Source: Setophaga petechia (Eukaryota > Chordata > Aves > Passeriformes > Parulidae). From it: a stretch of DNA of 64,000 nt. The first letter of the stretch is position 1. Each line of letters opens with the position of its first letter. A program made the position numbers and the translations under genes. Location of the stretch: the NCBI GenBank assembly GCA_024362935.1, contig JANCRA010000008.1:31366557-31430556 (forward strand), given 5' to 3'. Positions 1-12,000 of this stretch are shown one piece after another. The notes under the pieces were generated by a model that was given only the letters and a program-made list of their open reading frames with translations, was not told where the DNA came from and ran no database searches.

Positions 1-776
1 TATTACTATATCCTTTGTAAACTTCTGAGTGCTGGCCTGAGTGGCAGGACTTCTCCTTCATTGATGGTGACGCTCGCAGGCAAGGTATGACCTGGAGCCG
101 AGGAAAGCAGCCCCTGTAAATTGTAGTGCAACTTCTGTTTGTACGGAAATGCAGACAATGAGAGAGGGCAAATGGTGCCAAAACCAGGAAAGGAAACCAG
201 GGGAGAAGCCCAGAAACATTGTAGAGCCAGGTCTGGATCTCAGGAGCAACAGAATTGATGCTCATTTGGCTTTTAGCCATGTGAGGCAATATAAACATAA
301 GCCTTCTTCCTAAGCACCATTTAAAATTAATGACAGTATATTTGTTAAAAATTGACCTGGGAAAGAAACCTATCATATGAAAAAAACTAATCAGCACAGG
401 CTTGAACAAATAAACCATGAACACTGCCCTCCTGCTCAGTTAGCCAGGCTGTGTGCCTGTGCTTTTGCACTTGGTTCTATTCAGCAACAGTAAATGACTT
501 TCTCTCCACACTGCCAACCAGCCCCTTCAGTCGGTGCCACCTGCGATCTCCCCATGACCAGCAGCTGCTGGGCTGGAAATAACTGATCAAAATGCTCAGC
601 TGACTGCACTTGTTGTACACTTGTTGCTTAAATGCCACCTCGTTGCCAAGAGAAAAGCTCTTTACCTTGGGATTGCTAGGGAAGTCGGCAATCAGGGAAC
701 AACAAACATAAACCACCTCTCAGCATAACTTTTCTGCTTGCACCCAATGGGCAACTAATGTGCCACAGTTACTTAC
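1..776 (-). other. SCGN: SCGN intron 2 (partial)
   Basis: This is the intron after the second SCGN coding exon, and it runs off the left edge. The donor at 775-776 reads GTAAGT on the minus strand, a near-perfect consensus. I looked for the third exon, which in secretagogin encodes a lysine- and glutamine-rich helix leading into the second EF-hand, and did not find it here. I see no repeat or RNA gene in this stretch. Confidence 0.75.
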
Positions 777-847
777 TTCTGGTCCCAGTTTCTCCAGGAG
801 ATGATGAAAAAAATCGTCAAGCTCCTTCCCTTCTATGTAACCATTGT
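777..847 (-). CDS. SCGN: SCGN coding exon 2: second half of EF-hand 1
   Basis: This 71-bp exon starts with two bases that complete an Asp codon split by intron 1, then encodes 23 residues beginning NGYIEGKELDDFF. With exon 1 it rebuilds a canonical 12-residue EF-hand loop, DADDNGYIEGKE. Asp is at positions 1 and 3, Asn at 5, Gly at 6, Ile at 8 and the bidentate Glu at 12, so this site should bind calcium. Human secretagogin has DADEKGYIEEKE at the same place. Human secretagogin, about 276 residues with six EF-hands, is a cytosolic calcium sensor of neuroendocrine cells linked to secretion; only the first 48 residues are in this window. The acceptor reads tttag and the donor GAA|GTAAGT. Orientation and position next to CARMIL1 match the mammalian locus, which supports the identification beyond the short sequence match. 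Confidence 0.93.
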
Positions 848-1410
848 CTAAATAAAGAGCAAATATATTAATGGTCAGGGGTGCTGCCCGAGTTCCAGGA
901 TCTGTGTCATAGTCTGCATGCAGGTAGCTCAAGGCTTCAGGGTCAGGATCTCAGCCGGGCGCCCTGCCTGCCCACTCAGGGGAGCCCGATGTCTATTCCA
1001 TTTCATCTGCTCACTTCTGTGTGAGGCTGGGCACAGCTGCGGTGCTCCCTTTGGAGTTTCTCTTACAAAAAACTTTTCAGAAACGAAAAAGCCCCAAACT
1101 GGGACCATAAGAGAGAGCAGCAGATTAAACAGGGAAGTGATGAAAAGGCAAAACTTTTGGGGTGGAAAGAGCGATTTACAGCTATGATATTCATGGGGAG
1201 GAGGAAGAGGGGGACTCGAAAACACCCGCAGGACCTAGTGGATGTAATGCTTGGACATGTCGGCCCCATGTGCAGCATCCCAGGCACCCACACCGCACCC
1301 AGCCCGGCGGTCGCGCTCGCCCTTGAACGGATAGATCCCTGCATGGCACCCAGCGGGACCAGCACCCCTGCACCCCTCAGCCGGCTCCCCCCACGCCTGT
1401 CCCCACTTGC
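848..1410 (-). other. SCGN: SCGN intron 1 (GC-AG type)
   Basis: This 563-bp intron joins the two SCGN exons. Its 5' end reads GCAAGT, not GT, and its 3' end is tttag. The only nearby GT lies four bases further in and would shift the frame. The 5' part is GC-rich and belongs to the promoter CpG island. The 3' part is ordinary. No repeat is visible. Confidence 0.8.
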
Positions 1411-1790
1411 CGTCGGCGTCGAAGCGCCGCCAGGCCCCGAGGAAGGCGGCGGCGTCCAGGCGCCCGTCGGCGCCGCTCTCCATGGTGCTGCTGCTGCTGC
1501 CGGCCCTGGCCCTCACCCTCACTCGGCGGCGCAGCCTCTGCCCCGGCCCCGCCGCCGGGCCCGGCTTTCAGGGCGGCGGCCCCGCCCCAGGGGCGGCCCC
1601 GCGAGGGTCGCCGGGGGGAAGTCTCACCCTTCCCGGGGCTCGTCCCACCGACCTCCCTCCTGCCCGCCCGGATGCCTCTCGGGTGTGCTTGGCCGTGGGT
1701 TGTGGCGGGATGGAGCTCGGCCGTCGATGTGGGCTGGAGCAGCCCGACGCCACAGCCCCCGTTTCGGAAGAGCCGTGCGCCGCTTGCAAG
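1290..1790. promoter_or_regulatory. SCGN: CpG island and SCGN promoter / 5' UTR
   Basis: This stretch is strongly GC- and CpG-rich and spans SCGN exon 1 and its upstream side, in contrast to the AT-rich DNA around it. GC boxes of Sp1 type occur at 1579-1600, where ccccgcccc and ggggcgg lie back to back. No TATA box is evident upstream of the ATG, so transcription probably starts at several points in about 1,490-1,600. A short (AGC)n run at 1487-1500 lies directly before the Kozak sequence in the 5' UTR. Confidence 0.75.
1411..1483 (-). CDS. SCGN: SCGN coding exon 1: N terminus and first half of EF-hand 1
   Basis: The start codon is the ATG at 1483-1481 in an ideal Kozak context (ACCATGG). 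The exon encodes MESGADGRLDAAAFLGAWRR and continues into the EF-hand loop with Phe-Asp-Ala-Asp. It ends on a single G, which pairs with AC in exon 2 to make Asp. Human secretagogin starts MDSSREPTLGRLDAAGFWQV, so the GRLDAA core and the helix before the loop align. The frame stays open upstream but has no other ATG there. A GTG at 1522 and a CTG at 1534 are near-cognate codons only, so I kept the Kozak ATG. The exon sits inside the CpG island. Confidence 0.93.
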
Positions 1791-3258
1791 CGACCTTTAA
1801 AGTTTCAAACCACCCCCGAACGAAGGCAGAAGTGCTGGAGGGGAATGTGAGGCTTCAAAAAAGTAGTGGAGTTTAAGGGGAGAAAAAAGAGTTTTCTGAA
1901 GCTGGTCACTCTCCTCGGTTTGTGAAAGCAGAGCAGCAGCAGGCAAAGTTCTCTCACCTTCTCATTCCTCACAGCCATCAGGTGGGTATCCCTCACCAGA
2001 ATGAGAAGCCAGAGGACGAAGACAAACAGAAACCTGCATCGTCTTCCTCCTGCAATAAGCCCCACGGAGAAACCGTGGGGTTTAAGGTCTCTGTACTGGT
2101 AGAGCATTAAATTCATGATGGCCCAGCCTGGGAGTAGATTTGATTTAAATGTCACCTGTGTATTCACCTGCAGTGATTTTAGGCACCTGGGATTGAGCTG
2201 GTCTCCATGTGTGCTCCTAGAATCATTATTATCTCCTTTGAGACCCTTAAAGTTATTTCTAGGTTGCCTTTGAATCATTATATACATATTTCGATTTTAT
2301 TCACATAATGATTACTTTAGAGATGCTCTCAGAAACAGCAGAAAAAGCTTTTAAAAAGTATTTAATGTTTGCCCTGAGAAGGTTCCTATTTGATCTGAGG
2401 GGGAAAAAAACCCTTGAGGAACTGAGCTGTGTTTTATGCAGAAAATTCTTTCAGAGAGATCACAACAGAGATCACACAGCAATGTGCAGCTTTTCCAGAG
2501 TGCAAAGAAAAAGGAGATGCTGTAAAGCTGATGTGTTAAAACAGCAGCATGGAAGCATCTCAGTACAGGGATTCCCTGGACAGCAGCCTGGGATCACCTT
2601 TGGACAGAAAAATTATCGTTAAGATCTTAACACAACAGCAAGACCACAAGCATTCCTTTACTGTGCTCAGGTGGGGAACCCCAGCATGGGAGAGGAACTC
2701 ATTAGGAAATGACATGGAAAAGTCAAAATTTTTAGGGACTACCTGTTCAAGTCCCTTGCAGGCAAGAGCAGAGTCACTCCACAGGTTTCTTTGTCATCTG
2801 TCCTTGCCTCATTGCCAAGAGTCAGGCCTCGCCTTAGGTTGAGGGCTCCTTCATGGAACCTGTCCTTCAGTCTCTTCTTCCCAGTGTTTCCCACCATGGA
2901 TGCCTGGCAGTGGTGGCCTCGTGTGCCCCATGGTAGCTGCCTGATCCCCTGTGTGGGATGAAGGCACCTGGCATTGCTCCATGGCATGAAGGTCACTTTT
3001 TGGGGCCAGCTCTCTTCCCAGGACCCAAAGCCCATCTACCCCAGACAGGGAGCATACTGATCCAGGGTTTTAGGAAAGAGATGTTCATCAGTTTGGCTTT
3101 GGAAACCACCAGCATGGCTGATAACCAACAAGGTCCCCTGGCATTATGATCATGCCAACTGGTTTTCTTACTAAGAAATATCTATAACAAAAACTAACTT
3201 GAGTAAACACTACCCATGTTTTGAAATATTTTGCAAGTGAAAGCACCCTGCCATTTGG

Positions 3259-3346
3259 CAGGGATGGAAACAGCAAGATTTTATGGGATTAGATGCAAAA
3301 CTCAGGGATGGAAACAGCAAGATTTTATGGGATTAGATGCAAAGCT
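3259..3346. repeat. Two-copy tandem duplication, 44-bp unit
   Basis: The unit starting cagggatggaaacagcaag occupies 3,259-3,302 and is repeated at 3,303-3,346. The two copies differ by one base near their ends (gcaaaact versus gcaaagct). The near-identity indicates a recent slippage or unequal-exchange event. Confidence 0.95.
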
Positions 3347-6300
3347 CAAAACTGAGAAGAGCTTCTAACACCTGGTTCTCCCCCACGCTCTCACAGGAAG
3401 AAGAGCAGGCAAGAAGTGACACCTTGTTTAAACTACCTGTATTTATCCAGCATCTCACACAATTCCAGTGAAACTAGGTCCAGTTTGGAGAGAAAAAAGA
3501 CCTTCAAGCTTAAAGAACTTTCACAAGAGTTCATTGTTACCTGTGCATGAGGATGTGGATGATATGTGTCCATCCATCTGAGAATCCTTGTCATCCCAGG
3601 CACTCTCAGTGCTGGCAGAGAGGGATTTTGATTTCACACAGCACCATACCTGCAAAGGGAGAAAAAGGAGCAGAGATTATGGATTCCTCTTCTGACTGCA
3701 CCAGCTAAGCCTTTGTTCTCCCCACAAAATCCTCTACTGAAATAACCTATAGATACAGGGGCCACCTCATAGATGCACAGCTTAGCTGCTCTGCCCCACC
3801 TCAAGTATTGCACACAATGGATTCAGGGTTCTTAGGGGTGGAATTGCAAAATTCAATTCAAAGTGACCAGGTAAATCCCAGCCTGCAGAGAGAATGTGGC
3901 TATCCTGCTGCATGCCTAAAATGTGTTCAGCTTCTCCAATTGCTTTAGGTGACTCAGTAAAGCCTGAATGAGAAGAAAAACAAACTAAATAAAAACAGCT
4001 CAGGACAATTTTTGTTCATCCAGCTGGACTTTCTGTGGAACACTGTAAATTTGAGGAGAATATTGAACTGTGGTTTTAGTGGCATTACTATTAAAGCAAC
4101 ACCCTGAAGATAGCTGCTGTGTGTGCAGCTCATGTACCAAACTCAGCAACCACTCTGCCTTGGCTTATTTCCTCAGAGGAATAAATAAGAGTGAGAGGTA
4201 AGGCAGTATTTTAAAAAGTAATGAACACTTTTAAATAAGGACTTTGGCTTCAGCTTTGTGCTGTGCAGTAAAGTTCAAGGCTGAAGAGCTCAAACCTGTG
4301 TTTTGAAAAGCTTTAAAAAAAAAATGAATGTGCTTCAGTAGGACCCTTGAGGCAAGAAGCATTTGCACAACCATTGCCTGGTCCTGCTGTGGGTCAAGGA
4401 ACTCTCCAGCTGAGGACACCAGCAATGCTATTTTATTTACCTGATATTGATAATAAATAATAAATGGCAGCTATTGCCAAGTAAAGAGCAAAATTAGGAG
4501 CTTGTGGCCAAACTCCCAGCTTTGCAGAAAGGCTTAATCAAACTGTACATGGTAAAACATGGATAAAAGTGCAGATTGTTGATCTGGAAAAAAAAAATGA
4601 GGGGAAGCTGACAAATGCCTCATTCTTTGGGCCAGACTCAAAGTATTGATGTGAAATGAAACATTTAGGTTCTCATGAACAGACTAGGGAACAAAAACCC
4701 AAACCAAATATTTGGATTTGTGGTAGGACTTTGCTCCTCGCCTTTACAGAAAAAAATCCAAATACACGCACAGTTAAATGGAAATAATTTTCCTCATCAA
4801 ATGGCTTCAGCTTCCCTCAGCTTTGCACTGACTGGAGACACTGAGGAAGCCAACACCAGCCATCAGCATTTCATCCTTCACTGGGCAGGTGTTTCACTGG
4901 TGGTTTGGGTCCTGCATGGATCCTGCAGAAAGCCGCAGCCCGGATCCTCGATGTGCCCCGTTTTCCCAGACCCTGGTTTGTATCAGGGTGGTGGGTGTGG
5001 GAGGTGGGTGTGCTGGCTGAGCTGCTGTGCACTGCTTGGGCTGCCAAGGGTAGGAATGATGCATTCCTGCCCGGCAAGAGGTGAGTGAGCATCCCAGCAA
5101 AGGAAAATGCTGGAGAAGCAATGAGAGGTGAACTGAAAGGAAATCAAAATGGAAATAATACAGTCACTGAAGCCCCCTAATATTCGTACAATTTCTTGGA
5201 AATCAAGTCAGAGATGAAACTGTCTGCTGCAGAAAAGAAATAGAGTCTTCTTTCCAACCCATCCTCAGATGGGTAAAGGTGCTTATTAGCAGTAGGTCCC
5301 CACTTTCCAACAAGGATGCCTTTCTCTTGCCCCTACTTCCATCCTACTCCCTCCATCTGCCCAGTAAATCCCACATTCCTGTGCTGGGCTAGATCCTGGG
5401 TCCCTCTTTCTGGCTCACATGATGCAGTGTGTGTGGGTTCAGGGTGTAAAGAAGGGCAATGTCAGTTCAGGTCAGGTACTGATGGATGTGGTGCGACACA
5501 AAGATTACCATCCCACAGACATTTCCATCCACAGATTCCCATCAAAGCTAAGTTTCTCCAGCCTTCCTAGCCAGCCCTCCAAGTTGAGGCTTCAGTCCTC
5601 TGCTGTCTTCTTCATTTTGGACCAGCAATGGGATCCCTTGAGTGTTATAAAGAAGCAGACAATCTCTTCCCACAAGGATTCCACTGAAATGAGGGGTCAG
5701 GATGTCAGAAGAGATCTGAGATTTCCCAAAAGAAAAGCTGATATTTCCCCCAGCTACATACTGCTCATTGCTACCCAGAGACTGCAGTCTCAGTTACAGT
5801 TCATGACTTTCATTATTTTAGTCTTTGACTGGAATTTAATGTTGTCCAAATAAAGCCTAGGCTGTACAGCCTCCATAACACTCTCCTCTACCCTCTATTA
5901 GGTCCTCCTCACCTAAGCAGGAAGGGAAGGAGGCATTCCTGGAATGATGCTAAACAGAGATTAATTACAGAGTTAACTTGACTCCTCCATTCAGTGAAAC
6001 CAAATTGGATTTGCCAAGCTAGCAGCCCCTCTCCTGCCTTCCCTGGCTGGTATCAATCTAATTAAATACCCTTTCTCCCATGCAGCTTTTTTATTCTCAG
6101 GTCAACTTACTGGAAGAGCAGAAAAAACAGACTCTGAAGGATTGAATATAGGCTCAGCTGGCAGAACTCATCATAAACAGCCAAAGCAGCATCAGCACAG
6201 AGGCATCAGAGCAAAAACCTCAACTTGTGGCTGGGAGGGGCAGTGGCAGCATATCTGCTTTTCTATGCAGGTTTCCCAAACATGGGTACTTGGAACCTGC

Positions 6301-7637
6301 ATGTAATAAATCCCTAGGACAGCTGATGTAGGGGTGTCCAAGGCAGAGCAGCTTTCTAATTAGGAAGAGACTCTATCTGCAGGAGCCTCTTCAGTTTGCA
6401 GTGGGATACAGTATAAGAAATTAAGTCCTGTAATAACAGATCCATCATAATGACACCATCTTCTGTGCAGAGACCCACAGATTGTTTTCCCTCTACTCAA
6501 AAATACAGCTCTTCAGCTGTATTTTCACTCTTCAGCTTCTTGGTGCTGATGAGCATTGTTGCTCTCATAGTGATTCCTCTTTGGTATTTGGCATGGAGGG
6601 AATTTTTACCACAGGACACTTGCAGCCCCTGGCCCTGCAGGATCTCCCTGATGCAGCAGGAGCAAGCACAGGTGAGAGGGCCCAGGTAGGGGGTGAGCTG
6701 GCATTCTGGTTCTGGTTCCTGCTTAAGCAAGTGCCTCATCCTGTGAACCACTTTGTCCCTGGCTGCTGATTGAGAACTGGCAGCTTTGTCCTGGACTCAG
6801 AAGAAAAAGGAGCTTTATCAGGAGTTTAGCCATTGCCCTGCACCAGCCTTTCTCCATCGGCTGGGATTTCTTTCCTCACCATGTGACCCTGGAACCTCTA
6901 GGGCATCTCACAATCCCAAGGGGCACTTAGATGCAGTCCCCCCACTAGGCTGCTTTCTAGTGACTTGCCATCAACCAACAAATCACTATTTGATTTGTTT
7001 CCCTGCTCTGCAGATCACCCTGAAGCCTCACTTCTGCATTTCTTCACCCATTCAGATGTCTGTTCCCCAGGTCTCTGAATACACAAACTCTGCACAGCTC
7101 TGGAAGACTGCCCTCCAGAGCTGGAGAAATCTTAGTGTCAGGAAGGAAAAAAAAGACTTCTACATGCAATGATAAGAACAGCATTTTAAGATGCCAGTCA
7201 CTGGCAGTGCCTGCTGAAACAAGGTGGCATCATAGCCTGAGGAACTCCAGGAGCACTGTCTGTTTAGTGAAGCTAATTGCTCTCAACCAAAAATGGGCAC
7301 ACCCCTCTCTGTCCCCAGGGGAAAATACACCAGCTGCTGTGAAGTCCTGCCCTACCTGTGGTCAGGAGGCTTTGGAAATGCTGGACACTAGTGGAGGGCG
7401 GCTCAGGTGGCTCCAAAGGCACTTGCTATGGTGCTGGCAGGAGTCCCCTGTTGGGAGGAGGCATGAGGAACTGCAGGAGGACGAGCACAGAGATGAGTAG
7501 GAAAACTGTGAAGGTAGTTGGCAGACCTTCCTATGATCCCTTACTTCTGGGATGAGGAGCTCATACATTAGAAGGAAAGGTTGGCACCTTGTATTTATGT
7601 TGCAATTTTCAACAATTTGAAAATTTGTTTTCAAACA

Positions 7638-7661
7638 AATTGAAAATTGCAATTTTCAATT
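7638..7661. repeat. 24-bp perfect palindrome
   Basis: The sequence from 7,638 to 7,661 equals its own reverse complement, centred on TTGCAA at 7,647-7,652. The same motif, tgcaattttcaa, occurs about 50 bp upstream, with ttgaaaa and caaattg elements in both orientations between them. The whole of about 7,600-7,665 is therefore a nest of AT-rich direct and inverted repeats. Confidence 0.9.
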
Positions 7662-10436
7662 GCATTTTTTTAGGATGGGGAAAGACTGCTCTGCTTTCCA
7701 GGCCTGATCAACAGGAGACCAGCATTAAATGACAATCTGTTACTCAATCTGTGCTGTTTGTTACTTCTCTGGCTCATGGCTCCAGGAGAAGCAAAGGACA
7801 CTGTTTCTACCTGAAGCCTTCCCCAAGCTTCAGCACAAGCAGAGGATAATCTCCAGAGGCGGGATTCAGGCACAACCCACACAGTATTAGCATCCCCGGG
7901 CATGAGGAAAGCAGCACAGCTCTCATGAGTTTCAAACAGGAGCAGAGCCTTCTGCTATTTTCCCAAAAATTATTCTCAGTACCTTATTTTGTTTCCAATA
8001 GGAGAGAGAAATCATCTCCACATTAGTCAATTAATAAGCAATGGTGGTGAGAAGTTGTGCTGGTGGGAGCTCTGAGCTAAGTGTGGTGGGTTGGACAGAT
8101 TTGTGACTAATGGGCTACATTAATTCCCAATTTGTCTCAGCCTGGATGGCTCTGGGAGAGGGGGAAGATTTAGGATGATTAGAATTCCCATTTTAGGAAG
8201 CAGCTATTTACTGTTGTTACTGCACATCAGGGAATACTTTAAAAAGCTCAAAATGTATCAGTCAGATTTTAACCTCCTTTAGCAGGGAGTGGGAAGTAGG
8301 TCCTGCAGCTGTGGTACAGAGCTGTCTGAGTTCACACTGGCACACAGCCACAGCCCTTCTTCAGTGCCTCTCAGAGGGGAAGGCACTCCCACTATGTACA
8401 TCAGGGGTGAAATTCCTTGCCAGCAAAACCTGAAAATCAGATTGAAGAGCAGAAAAGAGCAGAGCAGCTCTGTCCAGAAGAGCTTTTTGCCCCCATTTCT
8501 TAAAGGTGGATCAGTTAGGTGCAAGTCTGAACTGAGATGCTCATGGTAAGACCCCTTCCAGGGCAGCATTTCTAACTGGATGACCAGGGCTGCTGGTCCT
8601 TCCTTCTTGTTTGCTCACACAGAATGTTCACATGCTTACGTGCATGGGGCAAAGCAGAAGGCCTTGCTGTCACCTCAGACGCTGCCTTCCCTTCGCTGTT
8701 ACCCCTAAATATGGTAAAGGCAACTGCTCTCTGTCTGACAGCAGTCGTGGCCTAGGGACCAAGCCATGGTGTCACACAGAACCCCAGCCGGAGCCTCTGA
8801 GCCCTTCCTGTGTGACCAGAGTGTGCAGCACAGCACTGTGGAGATGCCCTCAGCTGCACGGGGAATGGATGCCAGCAGCATGCCTGGGAGGCAGGCTACC
8901 TCTTCTCCCATACCAAACTCTGCTCCCACCCCTGCCAGCAAGCTGCTAGCACAGTACCAGTGCGTGACAGGAAGGAACACAGAGCATTGGTGATACTCAA
9001 AGATTATGGATGGCCTGGGAGAACAAGTTAGCAACCCTTTCCTTCAGTAATACTTCTGCCTGATCTCTGTTCAGTCTCCCAGGAACTCCAGGAATCCTTG
9101 CCACTGACAGCCCACTAAAGCAGCTAAATGTGGCTTCGGGGCTCTGCCCCTCACCCTCCCAGAGAAGCACATGGGCCAGGATAGGGATCACAGGAGGCCA
9201 CCCCCAGAGCAGCTCAAGCAGCAGGGAGGAAATGAGAAATGAGGGTTCTCTCAGCTACGCACCTGCTTGGAAGGCCCACATCTCATGGAAAGGCAGCACC
9301 TTCCCTGCTCTGCAAGGATCCCCTCAAACCTGCTGGCTTGGCTTGTCACTAAGGGACAGTGGTTGTTCCTTTCCTGAAACACACTGGCACTTGCCCATGG
9401 TCTCTATGAGCTCAAGATACTGAAAATAAAAGTCATTATTTCTGAAATGCAGAAGAGGTACAAGAGGGGTGCTCTGGATGCAACATGAATTCTTTTCAGT
9501 CAGGCTGATAGTGCTGAATGTGCCAGGCAGAAAGTAAGTAAAAAAATGAAAACCTTCATTCCTCCCCACCCCCAAAGCCACACACACAAAAAGCCAAACC
9601 CCAGGTCTTCAAGAGCTCTCACTAGCACTCCTTTATAGTTGTTTCTCTACCACTCAGCCTGCCCACAACACACTGATGGCTGGAATAAAGACAAAAGGCT
9701 TTCCATAACTAATATGGAAAACACTGATGTCTAATGAAATCCTTATACTCCAGCAAACAAATGTTACAGCACTAAAGCTTTTCTTCTTCTTAACAGCACA
9801 AACACATGCTTTGTCTACAGGATTTGTGTGGTTCAGAATTGTGGGTTTACTGATACTTGGGTGATGAGCACACACTACTGCTGTGGTTTTTCACAGCACG
9901 AGCAGAACGCTATCGGATAACTGATGAGAAGAACATCAAGCACAAGCAAGAAATCCTCAGCAACTAACTGCTCTGGAAATTATGGACTATTTTAAATTTT
10001 TGCCTTATTACCACAATCCTTGGTGTAATTTTCTTCAACTCACAAAGCCAACAGAGCAACCCTTCTTCCGTATTTACGATTCTCAGAATGTTGTCTTTTC
10101 TATGACCCATAAGAAGAAAAATTGGAGTTTATTTATTAAAAAATTAATTTTCATTTAAAGTACAGGTATTTGACGTTTTCCTTTGCAAGTTATGATTTGT
10201 TCATACTGATGGCAAAAAAATAAAGGAAGATATGTGAATACAAAAATGCTTCCTTACTAATTTTAGATAAATACATAATTTGAAGCCAGAGCAAAACCCA
10301 GGAAGGAACCTCCAGCCTTGAAGACTGCTTTACAACCACTTTGTAGCCTACTTTAAAATGAAACATCTACCAAGAGCTTCTAAGATATTTTGTTTTGACT
10401 TAGAAGACCTTAATAAAGCAAAAGGAAAAGTGGCAA

Positions 10437-12000
10437 GTTTCCCAAAACAGAAGGGAAAAGAAATCTTGCAATTTCAATATGGATCAATTGGGAAAGCTTT
10501 GTTGCATGTCCCAGTGCTTGATGGCAAGTTATGCCTTTTGATGGCTTTGACTTTGGCAAAGATTTTTTTTTTTAAGTATTCTTGACATGTCCCTCATATG
10601 TTCCCCTCCAAGTTGTGTCCTCCTCCTTTATTTTTTTCCCTGCTTTGGCAACATCTGTGAGCTTAGTTTTGGCCTGTTTTGGTCCTTTGCACTGCTCCTA
10701 ATTTCCTCCAAGAGCATTTTCATCTAGTCACTAAATTTCTGACATTTTTTTTCCTTCACTTTCAATTCCTTTGATGGTATCTCCATTGCAGAGGGTTCCC
10801 AAGCCCTTCTTTTCTATTTTGGACTTCAGCAGGGATCAATTTTGGCAAGCTTTGGTCCATGTCCCAGCACTTGATGGCAAGTTATGCCTTTTGATGGCTT
10901 TCACTTTGGCAAAGATTTATATTTTTTTTAAGTATCCATGCCATGTCCCTCATATCTTCCCGTCCAAGTTGTGTCCTCCTCCTTGAATTTTTCCCCTGCT
11001 TTTGCAACATCTGTGAGGTTAGTTTGGCCTCTTTTGGTCCTGAAAGGTGCCAAAAGGCATGGTATGCCATCAAGACCAGGGACATGCAACAAGCTTGCCA
11101 AATTACTCCCCATTGAAATCTTGCACATCCCAAAAGAAAGACTTACAAATACTCAGGAAACGACATATGATCAAATTAAATACAATTGAAAAATATAAAA
11201 AAAAAACACCCAAAAATTGGGACATTTCGTGACTAGAAGAAAATGCTGTGGGAGAAAATGAGCTGCAGTGCAAAGGATCAAAATACGCCAAAACTAAGCT
11301 CACAGATGTAGCAAAAGCAGGGAAAAAAGTCAGGGAGGAGGACACAACTTGGAGGGGAGGATACGAGGGACATGGCATGGATATTTAAAACAAAAAAATG
11401 TTTGCCAAAGTGAAAGCCATCAAAAGACATGGCATGCCATCAAGTGGTGGAACATGCACTAAATCTTGCCCAAGTGATCCCCATTGAAATTACAAGATTT
11501 CGTTTCCCTTCCCTTCACCAAATCTCCTGATTTTCACGGTTTTTTTTGTTTTTTTTTTTTTTAATTTCATTTCATTTGAGTAACCTTTTTTCCTGAGTGT
11601 TTGTAAGTCTTTCTTTTGAGATTTGCAAGATCTCATATCCCTTTTGGGAGGGGAAACAAAATCTTGTGATTTCAATGGGGATAAACTGGGTGAGCTTTGT
11701 TGCAATGTCCCAGCACTTGATGGTATGCCATGCCATGTCCCTCATATGTTCCCCTTCAAGTTGTGTCCTCCTCCTTTATTTTTTCCCTTGCTTTTACAAT
11801 ATCTGTGAGGTTAGTTTTGGCCTCTTTTGGTCCTTTGCACTGCACCTGATTTCCTCCCAGAGCATTTTCCTGTAGTCACTAAATTTTCTGATTTTTTGCC
11901 TTGTTTTGTGTTTTTCAATTGCAATTCATTTGATCCTATCTTCTTTGCAGAGTCTTTGTAATTGTTTCTTTTATCTTTTGGAAGATTTTTTTTCATGTGC
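10437..12000. repeat. Unidentified repeat array, three direct and one inverted copy
   Basis: At least four diverged copies of one unit, full length about 400-480 bp, are packed here. Copies on the plus strand lie at about 10,437-10,793, 10,794-11,040 (cut short) and 11,515-12,000. A copy on the minus strand lies at about 11,041-11,510. Landmarks shared by the copies are cccagcacttgatgg, ccatgtccctcat, aagttgtgtcctcctcc, catctgtgag and gtcctttgcactgc. Some copies contain an extra block, atggctttcactttggcaaag, followed by a T run. Short open frames exist in the copies but differ between them and carry many changes, so I see no protein product. I do not recognise the family as CR1, an avian LTR or a tRNA-derived SINE. 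Confidence 0.85.

Larger units (their letters stand above)
1791..10436. other. Intergenic DNA between SCGN and CARMIL1
   Basis: This stretch of about 8.6 kb lies between the SCGN promoter and the repeat array next to the CARMIL1 3' end. The open frames in it (up to about 160 codons) show no recognisable protein family, no convincing exon structure and overlapping frames on both strands, so I call none of them genes. Recognised features are the 44-bp duplication at 3,259-3,346 and the palindrome at 7,638-7,661. Regulatory elements of SCGN would be expected here, but none can be picked out by eye. Confidence 0.6.

Noticed and set aside
1405..1406. GT donor for SCGN exon 1 (GAC GGC AA|GTGGGG)
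   Set aside because: It gives the wrong phase for exon 2 and destroys the EF-hand loop, while the GC donor four bases earlier fits exactly.
1484..1534. N-terminal extension of SCGN from an upstream GTG or CTG
   Set aside because: The frame is open, but the only ATG is at 1483 with an ideal Kozak context and the family starts there.
1157..1876. Plus-strand open frame of 239 codons across the SCGN CpG island
   Set aside because: It is antisense to SCGN exon 1, very rich in Pro, Arg, Ala and Gly as expected of any GC-rich frame, and lacks stops mainly because stop codons are AT-rich. No family resemblance.
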